Positions 35,101 to 47,400 of a stretch of DNA of 64,000 bases are shown here, piece by piece; the first letter of the stretch is position 1; the number at the start of each line of letters is the position of its first letter. Made by a program: the position numbers and the translations under genes. Source of the DNA: Siphlonurus alternatus (taxonomy: Eukaryota > Arthropoda > Insecta > Ephemeroptera > Siphlonuridae); assembly GCA_949825025.1 (NCBI GenBank), contig OX463779.1, positions 38,450,203 to 38,514,202 on the forward strand, given 5' to 3'. Under the pieces are notes generated by a model that saw nothing but the letters and a program-made list of their open reading frames with translations, was not told the origin of the DNA and did not search any database.

Positions 35101-38100
35101 TTCCTCGTACTCGCCGCTGCCTCTGAGACAGGTGAAGGTCAAGTCAAGGACAATTGGTGCAGATATCATGCGTTGTGTTGCGTTATAAGTGTGTACGATA
35201 TTTTTTGATCATAATGGATTCTATCATTCTCTCGACTATCGACCTTTTAGAACACATGCATGAGTGAATAATCAATGTAAACTAACATATATGTTGGACT
35301 GTCGTTTATTATTATGTAAAAGATCGTATAAGTAAACGAGAGTTAAAATAATTTGTTTTTTCTTATGAATTAACTACTAATGCCCAATATATTCCTAACA
35401 TGTAATTAGTCTGTTCGTCTGTAGTCTGACAATACCTGTGAGTATATCTCTCACCCTATCTGTATCTTCCTCATTTCATTAACTTTTATTAAAATATTCA
35501 CATTGAAACAATTCATGAAGCGTTTTTTTTTTAATAAAATATGTGTAAACCTGTACATAATTAAAACAAAAACAGCAGAAAATTAGTGACATTTCTTTGC
35601 GAATTGTAAAATATTACTTTGGTTAAAAAATAATATTAAATTTTAGGAATGTTACTGCTGCATTTCTTTCTATATAACAAGAATATGGAAAATTCTGATA
35701 CAGATTTTCAATTTTTGAAAAGGTAAGAAGAGCAACCATGCAATATAACAATTATGGTGTCACTTTAATTGAACGTTCACATGCAAAGAAGGGGTGTCTC
35801 GATGTATAAAATTATGAAACTTCAAAGTTATAATAATTCGATATAAATTTATCAATTTATATACTTACCCTGAGTAAAGGTTAAAGCGTATGTCAGGGTC
35901 AGGGCACTCAACTCCCTCAGGGCGGCTGACACAATCGCGGACCTGGGTCACGTTCTCCGCATTGCCAGGTTCGATGATGTAGAGGTCAGGAGGGATCTCC
36001 TGCGCACCAAGTTCTGCGCATGTCATGACGTCATTGGTGACTTATCAAATGTCAATCTTTACGCTAACAAGTAAGTTAATTGTAATTTTAATTTATCATA
36101 TCTGGATATATGTCCTAAATATGATATGTTTATACATTATGTTTTATGCATTTCTTAAAAGCCTTTAATTGGTATTTAATTGTTGGAAGCATATAGTTTT
36201 ATCAAACAATTTGAAGTTTTAAAAAATATAATTAATAACTGCTTTGTTTAATTTTATTTTTCTTAGAATAAGACATAAAAAATATAGCAAATAAAGTTAT
36301 TGCTACATGCGTAATTTTCTTCACTCAGCCACTACAGTCACTACCTTACGTAAACATTATGTTACAGATTATTCTTTCTAATAATTATTTTTAAATCTTA
36401 ACTTTATATATACGTTTATTTGATAATAAAATAAATAAAGCTTTAAAAAAAAATCGTAACCAATAAAGTAAAAATGTACAACCTACACTTCATTTTTGTT
36501 ATATAAATTAACAAAGGTTACCAAATTATACTACTCTGATTTTTTAGAGTCGTCTGATGGGAACTGATTAAAAACTTGTACGCAAGAGACGTTTACATGG
36601 CATGGTCCTTATAAAAGTATATGTGGAATGCTTGACCGGGTCTCGTCAGATCACCGAAGTCAAGCAACGCCGCGCGTGGTTAGTAGTTGGATGGGTGACC
36701 ATTTTCAACAAAAACCACGTTTCCCACCCAGGGGTAAAACGTTGCGCTTTTCCACTATGTGGTTCCCCTGGCCTTGGACCATTGCACTTCCGGTTCATTG
36801 ACAAAAGCTGTAGCGTCCATCCTGGCTGAGGTTTCCACGTTTCCCTCAGCCGCAGGCAAATGCCGGGATGGATTTGCAAGGCCGTGGCCGCCCTCGTTCC
36901 AGAAGAGCCCGCGAAACGCTCAAGTTAGGGTTTCGGAAGGTTCGGGGTTTCAAAGTAGTATATGTAATTAGTAAATAGAAGTACCCAATAGGGTTTGATT
37001 AAAAACTAAAAAAAAAAAAAAAAATATGTGGAATATGGACTAATTGAACGCCTCCAGAGGGCGTGGCCAAATAAATATTCAAAATTCAAAACTACATCGT
37101 GAACTCTAAAAAAAATCACAGTAACATAATTTGGTACCCTCTATTCATTCTAAGTCCTGTGTTGTCCATTATATGATAATTATTATAAACTACATTCTGT
37201 TAAATTTGCCACAGTGGTCTATTGAAACTTAAGAGCAGTGTATTGCCCCTAAAAAAAGTGTACTACTTTCATACTTTTCTTTACTTGCGAGTGTAAAATA
37301 TTAAATTACAAAGACCACGGTAACCAAACACACGTTAAACATTCATTATCCACGGAGTGTGATTTTGACAACGAACTTAATTTGGTGGCCTCAAAAGGAA
37401 CAAAGCTTTAAATATATTTTACTACTTTACCACGGAATAAATAGAGTGTGGAGATTATTTAATTTTTTGGGGTAATTTATTTTTTTCTATAGCACGATTC
37501 GAAAAGAAATAATTCCTCAATTCACATGAAAGCAAAATTTACAGCTTTACACAGAATCAGTAGCAAGTGTAATACATTGTTTCCATTGATCAATCTATTG
37601 AAGAGAAAGGAAAAATTGAAAAAAAAAAAAAAATAGAAGACGTTTACTTGAGATCAAAGATAATTGAATGAAGTCTATTAAATTAATGGCACATAAAACA
37701 ATAACGACGATCGTTATGAAATTAATTATGTTTTACAATGTGTTTACTTTCATTTTATGACATCGCAATGTCATAAAAGTTACGTTGCAATTTATGTCTT
37801 CATGCAATTAAACTACACGTGTTTTTGATGCATTGTAAGACATTTAATAATGTCTTGTAAAATATGTAATTAAAAAGGTAAAATTTAATATTGTGTGCTT
37901 ATGCTTTATTCTCCTTTTATTATATTATAAAATTGAATCTTCATTTACAATTATGTTAAAACAACTTCAGCATAATTAAAAGTAATAAAATTAATATTTA
38001 GGGTACATAATTTATAAAACAAAACAACAATAAAAATATAATTCTATCAAAATTTTTCACTACTGAAAAATTTAAAATTTTCTATAGAAGACAATGCATT

Positions 38101-38592
38101 AATTAGTTCTACTATTAGAACCAAAAAGGTGTACCCCTGAATAGCATACAAGTTCCGTAAGGAGAGGGGTACACCTTTTTGGTTCTGATAGTAAGTGAGA
38201 TTACAGTTTTGATTGACTAAAATAATAATTTTTTAGTTAAAATTTCCTTCATATCATCAGTGATTTAATTATGAAAGGCATTAAACTATAAAATTATTAC
38301 ACCTTCTTTTAAATTACATTAGAAATAGTTATAGAATTTTATTCTAAAAACTCGACTAGATAAATTTAATATTCATGTTATAGAACTTACACAATTACAG
38401 GAACATAAACATAACAATTTAACGATCATGAGTTTACATACTTCATGTGATAATAATTACGCCGTCATGTATATATAAACATAACCTACATACTACTACT
38501 AACAAGTACACTGAGGGTCTCGCAAGTTATGTCCCAGACTCACGCGATGCTGTGACCAGGAACGCGGTAACGACGAGGTGCAGGACTCCCAT
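31623..38592 (-). CDS. Lip-5: secreted phospholipase A1-like lipase with a long loop insertion
   Basis: Exons: 38592-38544, 36013-35869, 35122-34977, 34039-33794, 33359-33174, 32685-32415, 31734-31623; 384 aa; phases 1,2,1,1,1,2. Signal peptide MGVLHLVVTAFLVTAS. Intact triad: GHSLG (Ser174), GLDPARP (Asp198), LCSH (His264). Oxyanion region LVHGYRGGDSL. Exon 6 is 271 nt against 166-190 in Lip-1 to Lip-4. The extra 27 or so residues, rich in Arg, Leu and Gln (for example VLEHLRIQNQPLREHLRSF), lie in the Cys-bounded loop before the last exon and could form an amphipathic helix. It ends in the CC motif and GYYQP. A TCAGT initiator (CTCTCAGTGTTAG) lies about 25-30 nt upstream of the start; no TATA box is seen. 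Introns hold a hairpin element (32868-33020) and a MITE-A split by a SINE (36474-37169). Confidence 0.9.
32868..33020. mobile_element. Near-perfect 150-bp hairpin in Lip-5 intron 5
   Basis: AAAAAGGTGAACACCAAGAG ... with its complement, arms of about 65-70 bp that look identical, and a TA-repeat loop. The arms include AAAATCCGACGAGTTGGTA and AAAAATGACAACAT. Such arm identity implies a recent insertion or gene conversion. Single copy in this window. Confidence 0.75.
36474..37169. mobile_element. MITE-A copy interrupted by a 5S-SINE, Lip-5 intron 1
   Basis: Left end ATGTACAACCTACACTTC, right end complement of GTTGTCCATTAT; the family block ACTCTGATTTTTTAGAG and the ATAATTTGGTACCCTCTATTCATT block are present. 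With the SINE removed the length returns to about 300 bp. The copy is diverged and lacks TGACGTCA. Confidence 0.65.
36630..37023 (+). repeat. 5S-rRNA-derived SINE with 11-bp target duplication
   Basis: The head matches 5S rRNA: GGGTCTCGTCAGATCACCGAAG, TCAAGCAACGCCGCGCG, GGTTAGTAGTTGGATGGGTGACC (internal pol III promoter region). The body contains CTGAGGTTTCCACGTTTCCCTCAG and GCAAATGCCGGGATGGAT, then an A-rich tail with a run of A. It is flanked by a perfect direct repeat ATATGTGGAAT (36619-36629 and 37024-37034), the signature of LINE-mediated integration. The head lacks the first 20 or so bases of 5S. Likely one of the youngest insertions here. Confidence 0.88.
38110..38193. mobile_element. 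84-bp hairpin element in Lip-5 intron 1
   Basis: TACTATTAGAACCAAAAAGG ... GTTCTGATAGTA with arms of about 30 bp (GGTGTACCCCT inside). TA at both edges. Single copy; probably a minimal MITE. Confidence 0.6.
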
Positions 38593-41447
38593 GCTGCTGG
38601 AGAAACTGTCGGACTAACACTGAGAGCGTCTCGGTCACGCGGCTCGATCCCGGGCCCCGCTAGCGGTGGTTCGCTTCCTGGATAACCTCGCAACGTGTGC
38701 TGCAAGCCTGACGTAAGGCTGAGTCTTTTTAAATTACATCATAACAAAGTGACGTAAAAAAGAAGGTATTATAATGTACTGTGGTGAGATTTAGACCTGA
38801 AAGTTCATTCTTACATTTATCCAATTTTAGTCAACCTTCCAAAAATTTCATTGATTAACTAAAGGAACGTGGAAACTTCAAACAGGATGGTCGTTAATGT
38901 AATTCTATGAAATTAATTCTTAAATTTTAATGCATAATGCCTCAGTTATTAGAACTCATAAGCTCATTGACTAAATTAAAAAGGCCGGTCACTGCATTTG
39001 GATTTGATCTTACGACCACTGTTTTTTTTTTTTTTTTTTTTTTAAAAAAGGAACCATAGTGCTCAGTTTACTGAAACAATCATAACGTTAAAATTCAAAC
39101 TTTCTCTGAATTTGCAACTATAATTCTAAATGTACGTTTTATGACAATCAAAAAGACATGCAAAATTTGGTACACTTATCTTTGGTTACGTGTACGGGCA
39201 GGTGTTGAACAACATTTTATACTGTCTGTCAAATTTATTATAATTTTCGTCATTTTTTGTAATACTTGTAACGACGGGCCTCCCTGGCCTAACACGAGCC
39301 GAAGTACTCCCGAACATTCACGATGATGGAAACCAAATTAAACGTCATGTTCAATTAATGCCATCAGTTTAGTTGCAAATTTAGAAAACTTGGAGATTAA
39401 CAAGGCTGCAAATATTCATGCATTTAATTATTTTTTATTATATATGGGGGAAAGGATGCAATAAAATGCAAATAAAAATATTTTTTATCAATTATGAGTA
39501 TTTATTTTATTTCATGTTTATAACCTATACATTAATAATACATATACACTAAAACCACAATACATACGGCCCGTTCAAAACTTAAAACAAGTTGCATTCA
39601 GAGGATTTTGGTTTATAAATGAGTATAATTACATCTTATAAAATTTAAAAATAAAATGCGTCCAAAATTAAAGACTAACGGGCAGAAAAATATAATTGTT
39701 TAATATTATATTGGATTTTGTGATATTTTTTATATATTCTACATAATTATATTAAATAAATAATCAATAATTGTTCTAAAATGAACAAAAAATTTAAATC
39801 TATGTTATGTAAATGATGTGAGTTGAAAAACAATTATTTTTTTAAATGTTTATTTGTTCTAAAACAAATTAACAAAAAGTGTCGAGCAAAATATGAATTG
39901 AGTGAAAATTTGTTGTCTGTTTGATTATAACATTATAGCGTAAAGATCACATGAATAATTAAATATGCTAATTAACGTTATTAATTAATTAATTAACTAT
40001 GAAATTAAAGATGAGAGTCCAGCTCCCTAAAAAGTAATACAATTAAACCTGAATATATATTTTAAATTATTTTTAACAATAATAAATACTGTCCTACATT
40101 TGATTATATATAAACAAATGCACGATAACAATAAAAAAATACGGCACAGATTCCATTTAGGCACGATAATTACTTTTTATTTACAAACATCTGATCTTGA
40201 AAAGTTGGTGTTTTGATCTCACTGACATCATCTGATATTTGAGCTTCCTCAGGTGCAAGTCAGCTGATCGCACGATTACCACACACTTTATATCAAGTGC
40301 AGATAGACAATGATCTCTTGTATGTACTGCTAGTGTTAATTTACACCGCAGCTGTGATGGTGAATGGATGACATTTACACAGAAGTAATAGAAGCTTCAA
40401 GTCAGCTGATTTTGTGGTATACCCATTGTCTTATATACTCGAAATTACTGCTTTGACATACAAATTTAGAGGAAAACAATTTCTCGATTCAGAAGACACT
40501 TAAATGTGAATACATACATTAATAGCATCAATAGTTACTGAGAAAAAAAAATAATAAAAAAATTCTATCATGGTGGCTTGTGGAGAAAATTTTTCTATCG
40601 GGGATCACTTGAAGACTCTATGGTAGTGACTGATGAATATATATATACTTATCAAATCTTTTATAGCGTAACAATATCACATTTAAAATTTTAAAATAAA
40701 CCATTGAAAAAGCTAAATATTTTATACAATACATCTTATAGTGTACTTCTGTTTTTATCAATTATAATGCTCGTGAGTGTTATGTTCATATAAAATATTT
40801 CGTGCCACTGCAATATATAGTTTCCATTTAAAAACAAACACGGAAATCTCGACACAACCTAATTTTAATTAAGTACTTTATTACGTATATTATTATGATA
40901 AATAACTAAACAATTATTTTGTAATGTACTGTATATCACCCCCAATAAATATAGTGTTATATAAATTTCTTTTCCAAACAGAATCTTTCAAGTTTTAAAA
41001 TACATGTAGTCTGAAATGATTTTACTGACACTTCACGATTTCAATTAGCATTAATATGTAATTTGGAATAACATTTCAATTTTATTATATTTAAATAATG
41101 TTTTATGACTTAAAATATTATACGCGAGATATGATAAATTTTATAATGCATCATACAAGAAATAGAAATTCAACATACAAAACGACACATTAAAAAAAAA
41201 AACTTAATTTAATACTATCAAGTTTTACATTGTTGCAAAAAATTACAATATTATAAAAATGGCGACCATAATTCACTCCATACAATTGAAGTATAAGATA
41301 CAAGTTCCAACTTTTATAAGGCACTAACTCACTTTATCTTGGTTGCAGTCTTATTTATGCACAAGTAAAAAAAAAAACACAGTTGCCGGTCTACATAACA
41401 TGCACTTTGGTCACGTGATCAGGTCACGTGATCAGGTCACGTGGTCA
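38593..41447. other. Lip-6 to Lip-5 intergenic spacer
   Basis: Contains the Lip-5 promoter (GC-rich to about 38720), a probable old tRNA-type SINE on the minus strand (about 38850-39020: GATCAAATCC B-box-like, CATCCTGTTTGAAGTTTCCACG body), a poly(T) run at about 39019-39042, and otherwise AT-rich DNA with no exon I can support. Confidence 0.45.
41409..41447. repeat. Three tandem 13-bp units with CACGTG, directly after the Lip-6 stop
   Basis: GGTCACGTGATCA repeated three times (last unit GGTCACGTGGTCA), immediately 3' of the Lip-6 TGA. Each unit holds the palindromic E-box CACGTG within TCACGTGA. In RNA, the repeat could form short alternative stems. A related string, GGATCACGTGGTCACG, sits in Lip-6 intron 1 near 52372. 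Confidence 0.75.
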
Positions 41448-44400
41448 TCACAGGAAGAACGGACAGTTGACGTTTTCTGGGATGTTTATGCAGTAAGTCC
41501 CTCGTGCGCTGAAAAACAACAACAATTAATGTTCATCCAACAGGTTACTAACTGTTTACATCCTTCTTGCATGCACTCAGGTAAATCTAACCTTGTATGT
41601 AATGGAAATTTATGTAGGCCATTACAGATCGAGACAAGGAGATGATGATATTTAATAAGGAATTTATCTTTTATAAAATTTAAAAATAATAAATAGAGAT
41701 TTAATATACATTAGCATTATGGAACGAGGTCTTGTACAGAGGGAAATTGTATTAATTTGTTATGAAATTTAATATTGTATCATGGATTTGACTTCTATAC
41801 TTCGTTATAACTTAATTTGTGCATGTCATTTGAATTTCAACTCTAGGTTAATGATTTGGAAAGATAATATAAAGGTATCGGAAAGGTATAATTATTCTAT
41901 ATATTTAAAAGTCATGCTTGAATTGTGTATCCATGTATGTAGCATTAATAATATTTCCTAAACTTTACAATTTAATCTCTTTATAAATGAACAGGAGAAC
42001 AGGGAGCATTCTCTTAGCAATAGAGAAATATTAAAGCCTGGATATTTATTTTAAGTATCTATTTCCGTTAAAAACTTGCTATCAATGAAATTTATATATA
42101 AAAAAAGACCAAATAAATTTATTCTTAAGGTATTACTATCACCTTACAATAAAAAATAATAAAATAAGATTTTTTAATTAACCATTTATAGTTAAAGACC
42201 ATTCAAGAATTTCAAATCAAGATATAATAAAACTGAAATAGTTCACGTTTCCTCCAATAATGGCGCAAGCAATCAGACCATTTAAATAACATGCATGTTT
42301 GAGTTTTTTCACCTCTTTACACATAACAGTACTCATTAGTTTCCTCGTGTTAAGTAGGCGCGTCTGCATGTAACAGTACTTAATGATGTGTGTAAGTCAA
42401 TGAAAGCAAAACAATGTGTTCCTTGCTAGGTCAGTGCCACCAATGTGCTCCAGCTTCCAGATTTGCTCACTGTGGCGCTAGATGTCACGATGTTACGGTG
42501 GGTTGGTGTGGCAGTGAAAGTCAGTTCATCGCCCTGAGGGGGCGTGGCATGTGCCACCTTGACCTTAACCATTTTTTAATAAGTCAGTTTTGTTATTTTT
42601 AACCTTGTTATTAATTTTGTTTCCTTATTTATGTTTCTCAAATGGAGATTTTGGAGGTGTAGAAGAAGTTGCATACTTTTAGGGGGTTAAATTTTCTGAC
42701 TGATGGGTTACTTTTACTAAAATCTAAACTTGTATTGTATTATATAATATTGAACACAAGTGTTTTATGAATCTGAATGAAAAGGTGTCTTGACAGGTGT
42801 TTGGAAAGAATCTTTTCAATTAATTGTAAATATTTTATGAGTATATTTTTTTCCTACTCAATTATATATAAAAATAAAGTATTTAAACATTTAACTGGCA
42901 TGTCAAATTTGAAATTAAAATATTTAAATTTAATACTGAAAAAGGTACATATTTAATTAACTCTCTAGAAAATTAGTAGAAATAATATCGGATTCTGTCA
43001 GGTACTTTCATGTACCGTTTATAAAATGTATAAAATTTATGGAGTGCTTTATAAAAAAAGTATGTTGGAATCGTCAGTAGTTCATGTTTTTTTTTACTTT
43101 TAAGTTTCTACATTCTCAGCTGCACCTATTATACATTGAAGTAAAAAGTAATATGAATGTTACCTTGTACCAAGTGTTCTCAGAATAAATGTTATCTCAA
43201 TGTTTTCCTTAAACTTTAAACAAATGAATTATTTCATATAAATATATTTTGGAATTTTGCAATATTGGAATTTTGGAGAGATTATCAAATTAATTAATTT
43301 AATTATAGTTCTGCTCGTAAAAACAAACACTCAAATGACAATCAAGAATAAGATTTTACTTATGATGTGAATTTCAAATATATATATTATAATTACACCC
43401 CTTTTATGAATTCCTTTTCTCACCTTTTGGGGGTATGTTGCCCCATAAGGACGGATTTTCCGGGTAGTCTTCTTGGTGGTGACCCCCTGGGTGGACATTT
43501 TCGCTCACAAGGGAAGCCCTTGTACTTGGTGGCCTTCGTCACGGTGGTGGCGAAGAAACACGTGCTCTGGAAGTGACTACACCGCTCGTTTTCTGGGGAG
43601 AAAGCCAAATTACCGAACATTACATTACCAGTTCACGTGCGATCATCAATTATGATGTATGTGTACGTCGCTGTAGGCTGCAATGAGAGATTTTTCTAGG
43701 TCATCTCTTGTTCTGTATTTGTTATATTTTTTTTCCAAGTACACGTTTTATATAAAAGAAAGTAAATATTTAATATCTTTTATAGCAGAGATAAAAAAAA
43801 AGTGAAATAAAAAGTAACTTATTATTTGGCACAACTGTTTTATAGTAATGTTTTATTAATTTCATGTTTATTGCAAAATTGTTATTGCGTGAAAAAGTTC
43901 ATTTTTGTTTTGTATTTATTATTGATGGTTCACTTTCTAGCCATAAATGTAATCATGATTAAATTTTAAATTAATTTTTAACAATTAATAAATTTAAAGA
44001 GTCAATAAAACAATAAAAAAAATATTTGGGATGGGATATAGGTGAATGTTCTTGATGTATAATTATAATATATGTGTCGGTTGACATCATGAATTAGATC
44101 ACTTTTGCTAAGGGCCAAAGTCTAATAAGAAACTGCTAATAATAACTCTTATGTAAAAATTATTAAAAATTTTAAAATGAACAAAAAATAATATAATACA
44201 TCACGAAAATGAAAATGTACAATTTATTATTAATTAAATCACGTACAGTACGTAATGTTAATATTAATAAAAACATTACACTGAAAAGTAAGTAGAAAAT
44301 AATTTAGCATGTCATTGTAATGAAATTATTAAATAACAATACAACAACAAGGAGGATGCAGTGACTTTACAATTATGTGTTAATTGACAGCCAGCTGTTA

Positions 44401-47400
44401 TTGTTATGAATGGCACGTGTCCATGAAAGACGACAACACTCACTGAGGGGCCGCAGCGGGTTGTAGTCCCTCGTACAGCTGGGTTGTATCCGACCGCCGT
44501 TCACGCAGAAATCCACGTGACCCATCGGAGACTCGGCGCCCAACGTGCCCGCGTTCGTGTGGATCACCTGCACGTGGCGCGCGTCGTCAGGAGACAGTTT
44601 GAACGAGTGGTCACCGAACCGGTCTATCAGGGGCCGGGCGGGGTCCAGACCTGAAATTACATTAGTTTCAATTGATTAATGTACTAGGGGTTTGTCACCA
44701 TATTAGGAAATATATCGGGACATCACGAAATTTATATACTTCTAAGATTTCAGTTCGCTATCTATATACAGTAAAACAAATCTAAGTTTACGCCTGACAT
44801 GGCTAGACTATACGTCTAGACCGACTGGCGCCCCCTATCTTAGCCATGTTATGACTTCCAAGATGGCCGCCGCGCGTAATCGAATCCACACGTAAACTAA
44901 GATCTGTTATACTGTAGAGCTGTAGCTCCAAGAGGAATTCATATAAAAAGCAATTACGCATTTAACTGAAGAGTAAAAGAAAAGCAATAACAATTTTAAC
45001 TGCGAAGTTGTTTTTATTGAACGGAAAAATAAATTTAGATTTTTTTTTTTTTAAATAACTTCGAATTTTTGGAAGGGGCTCCTAAACCAAAACCAATTTC
45101 ATCCCTAAACCATCACAGATTGAATGAACTTAATTGCTGAGCAGTTGATAACTTCATGCTGTCCCGATGTGAACACAATTTATAAAATTAGCAGCTAGTG
45201 TTGAAAAAATTGCTAACAAAAACATAAGTAAATAACTTCCCTTATATGTAGCATTTTAATTTTCACATCGAACTGTTAACTAATCTGATATTTAAAGCTG
45301 ATCACATGCAAGGCAATATTTTTGATATTGTTAAAATTAAAAAGTGCAGTTATCAATTTTTTAGAACTTAATTATATTATTATAAAATAACAAAAATGTG
45401 ATGGACATATTAACATGATTATGCAGAACTATTTTTCTTTTTTATATTGTTTCATCTTGTCTTGTATTTTAAAAGCAAGAAAAAGTATAAAATATAATGT
45501 ATTAAACATAATTTTATAGCACGGTTAAAAAAATTGAAGCTGAAAGATCAAATCATAATAACTCACAATCAGTGATAACCTTTTTTATTGTTACTTTTTT
45601 TTTGGTAATAAAACTCCCATGTAATAATTGTATAGATAACATTAGCAAAATAAAGAAAGTGTGCAAAACATTGCAATCTCGATTTGAACTAACTTGATTA
45701 CCATTTGATTATATTTAATGTACATGAGTTGCCTAGTTTCAAAACCGGCAATTTGCAGTTTCAACTAAGATCTTAATTCCATCTTTTTACCAGGAAAATG
45801 ACCCTTACTAAAATTGCAAATATATATGTATAATACCTGCTAAAGTCATCTATCTAGATTTAATCTAATATTTATATTGCTCTAAATTAATTTTTAACCC
45901 TAGTACAAGATATTCAATATTAAGCTGATAGGAAATGACTGGCATTTTGAGGTCAACTATAACAGTACGGGATCAGTTCTAATAATATAACTATGATAAA
46001 ATGGCTCTGTTCTTGGAAAACACTTCTAACTTTCTACATGTTATATAGAGAAGTTAATGCTAATTGTTCTCTATATTATTAATGATTGCTTTTAGTGCTT
46101 TTTCACCATCTGATTATTGCATTTGTATTTATACCAGTATCAAACCATTCTGGAGAAAAAGAAAGGTCTACACCGGGCTTTGAACCCCGGATCTTTCACG
46201 ATATCTAGTCATAATGCTCGTGAAAGATATCGTGAAAGATCCGGGGTTCAAAAACCGGTGTAGACCTTTCTTTTCTTCCAGAATGGTTTCATACTGGTAT
46301 ACATACAAATGCAATAATCAGATGGTGAAAAAGCACTAAAAACAATCATTAATAATTTAATCTCACGCCATCTTGATCGTACAGAAGTAAGAAATACAAC
46401 AGAAAAAATATTTAAAGTTCTCTATATCGCACAAGAATCATGGATCGTGGAGCAATGCAGTCGATTTATCGCCCAAAGCTCTGACTGTCCTCGCCTCTTG
46501 GGGCGGTAAATTTGCACCACATTTAGTGATGTTGGCAGATTTCTCTTGAGAAGTACAGTATAGTATGTCAACCTATATTTCCTTAGTGGTTTTTAAGCTG
46601 TAGAATTTATATTCTGGTTTTCTGCCGCTACAAAAAAAAAATGTTCTTGTAAAGTGTCGTGAATATATTCTTTGGTCTCTTTATCTTGTCATCTAATTAA
46701 ATTTGCCACTACCATTAAATTTGTATATTGTTTGTAACAATTATGTGAAAAATTTGATTGCATTTTTTTTTACAGTTTTAAAATAATGAGAAAATTTTTG
46801 TGGCTACACAAAAATGATGATATTAATATCTGTAGTTGATGTTAACCTAATTTCTGCAATCCCACACTCAAAAGTTACACGATGTATTAGTTTTATAAAT
46901 TGAAAGTAATTCCAAATGTGATGAGATATTATAAAATACTTTATGATATCTCTCTCTCCCAGCGTTAAAAAAGAAAAAAAAAGTGTCCAACGGTTGTTAA
47001 ATTGCTAATATCTATTCCATCACTACATTGACCGCAAGTCAATTAAAAATAATTGTTTTGCGAGACATAAAAGGTCAAGAAATAATTGCCATAGCAGGTA
47101 TGTAATATTAAATACTTAAATGCTAAAAATTTAAAGGGAAAAGTGCAAGTGACCTTGTTCAGTCAATGCACTTGCTGAAAATATCGCTTCCAGTTATGTT
47201 GTTTGTATTACAACTCACTGAACATCGTGACAAAATGTTCCGCTCTCTGAAATCAGATCAACCACCTGTTCAATTGAAGAGTAAAAAACAAACAATAACG
47301 ATGTCAGCCACAAAGTTACGAAAATAAAATTTTTACGCTCACTTTTTATTTACTTTAAATAATCCTAAATTAATATAAATAGCAATTAATATAGAAAATC

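Noticed and set aside
36630..36705. Functional 5S rRNA gene
   Set aside because: The head lacks the first part of 5S, continues into a SINE body with an A tail, and has target duplications.
41409..41447. Short regular repeats considered as a CRISPR-like array
   Set aside because: Units are contiguous with no spacers, the setting is a eukaryotic gene, and there are only three copies.
46140..46265. Possible tRNA gene inside the large palindrome
   Set aside because: Only a T-arm-like segment is present; no acceptor stem or complete cloverleaf can be drawn.
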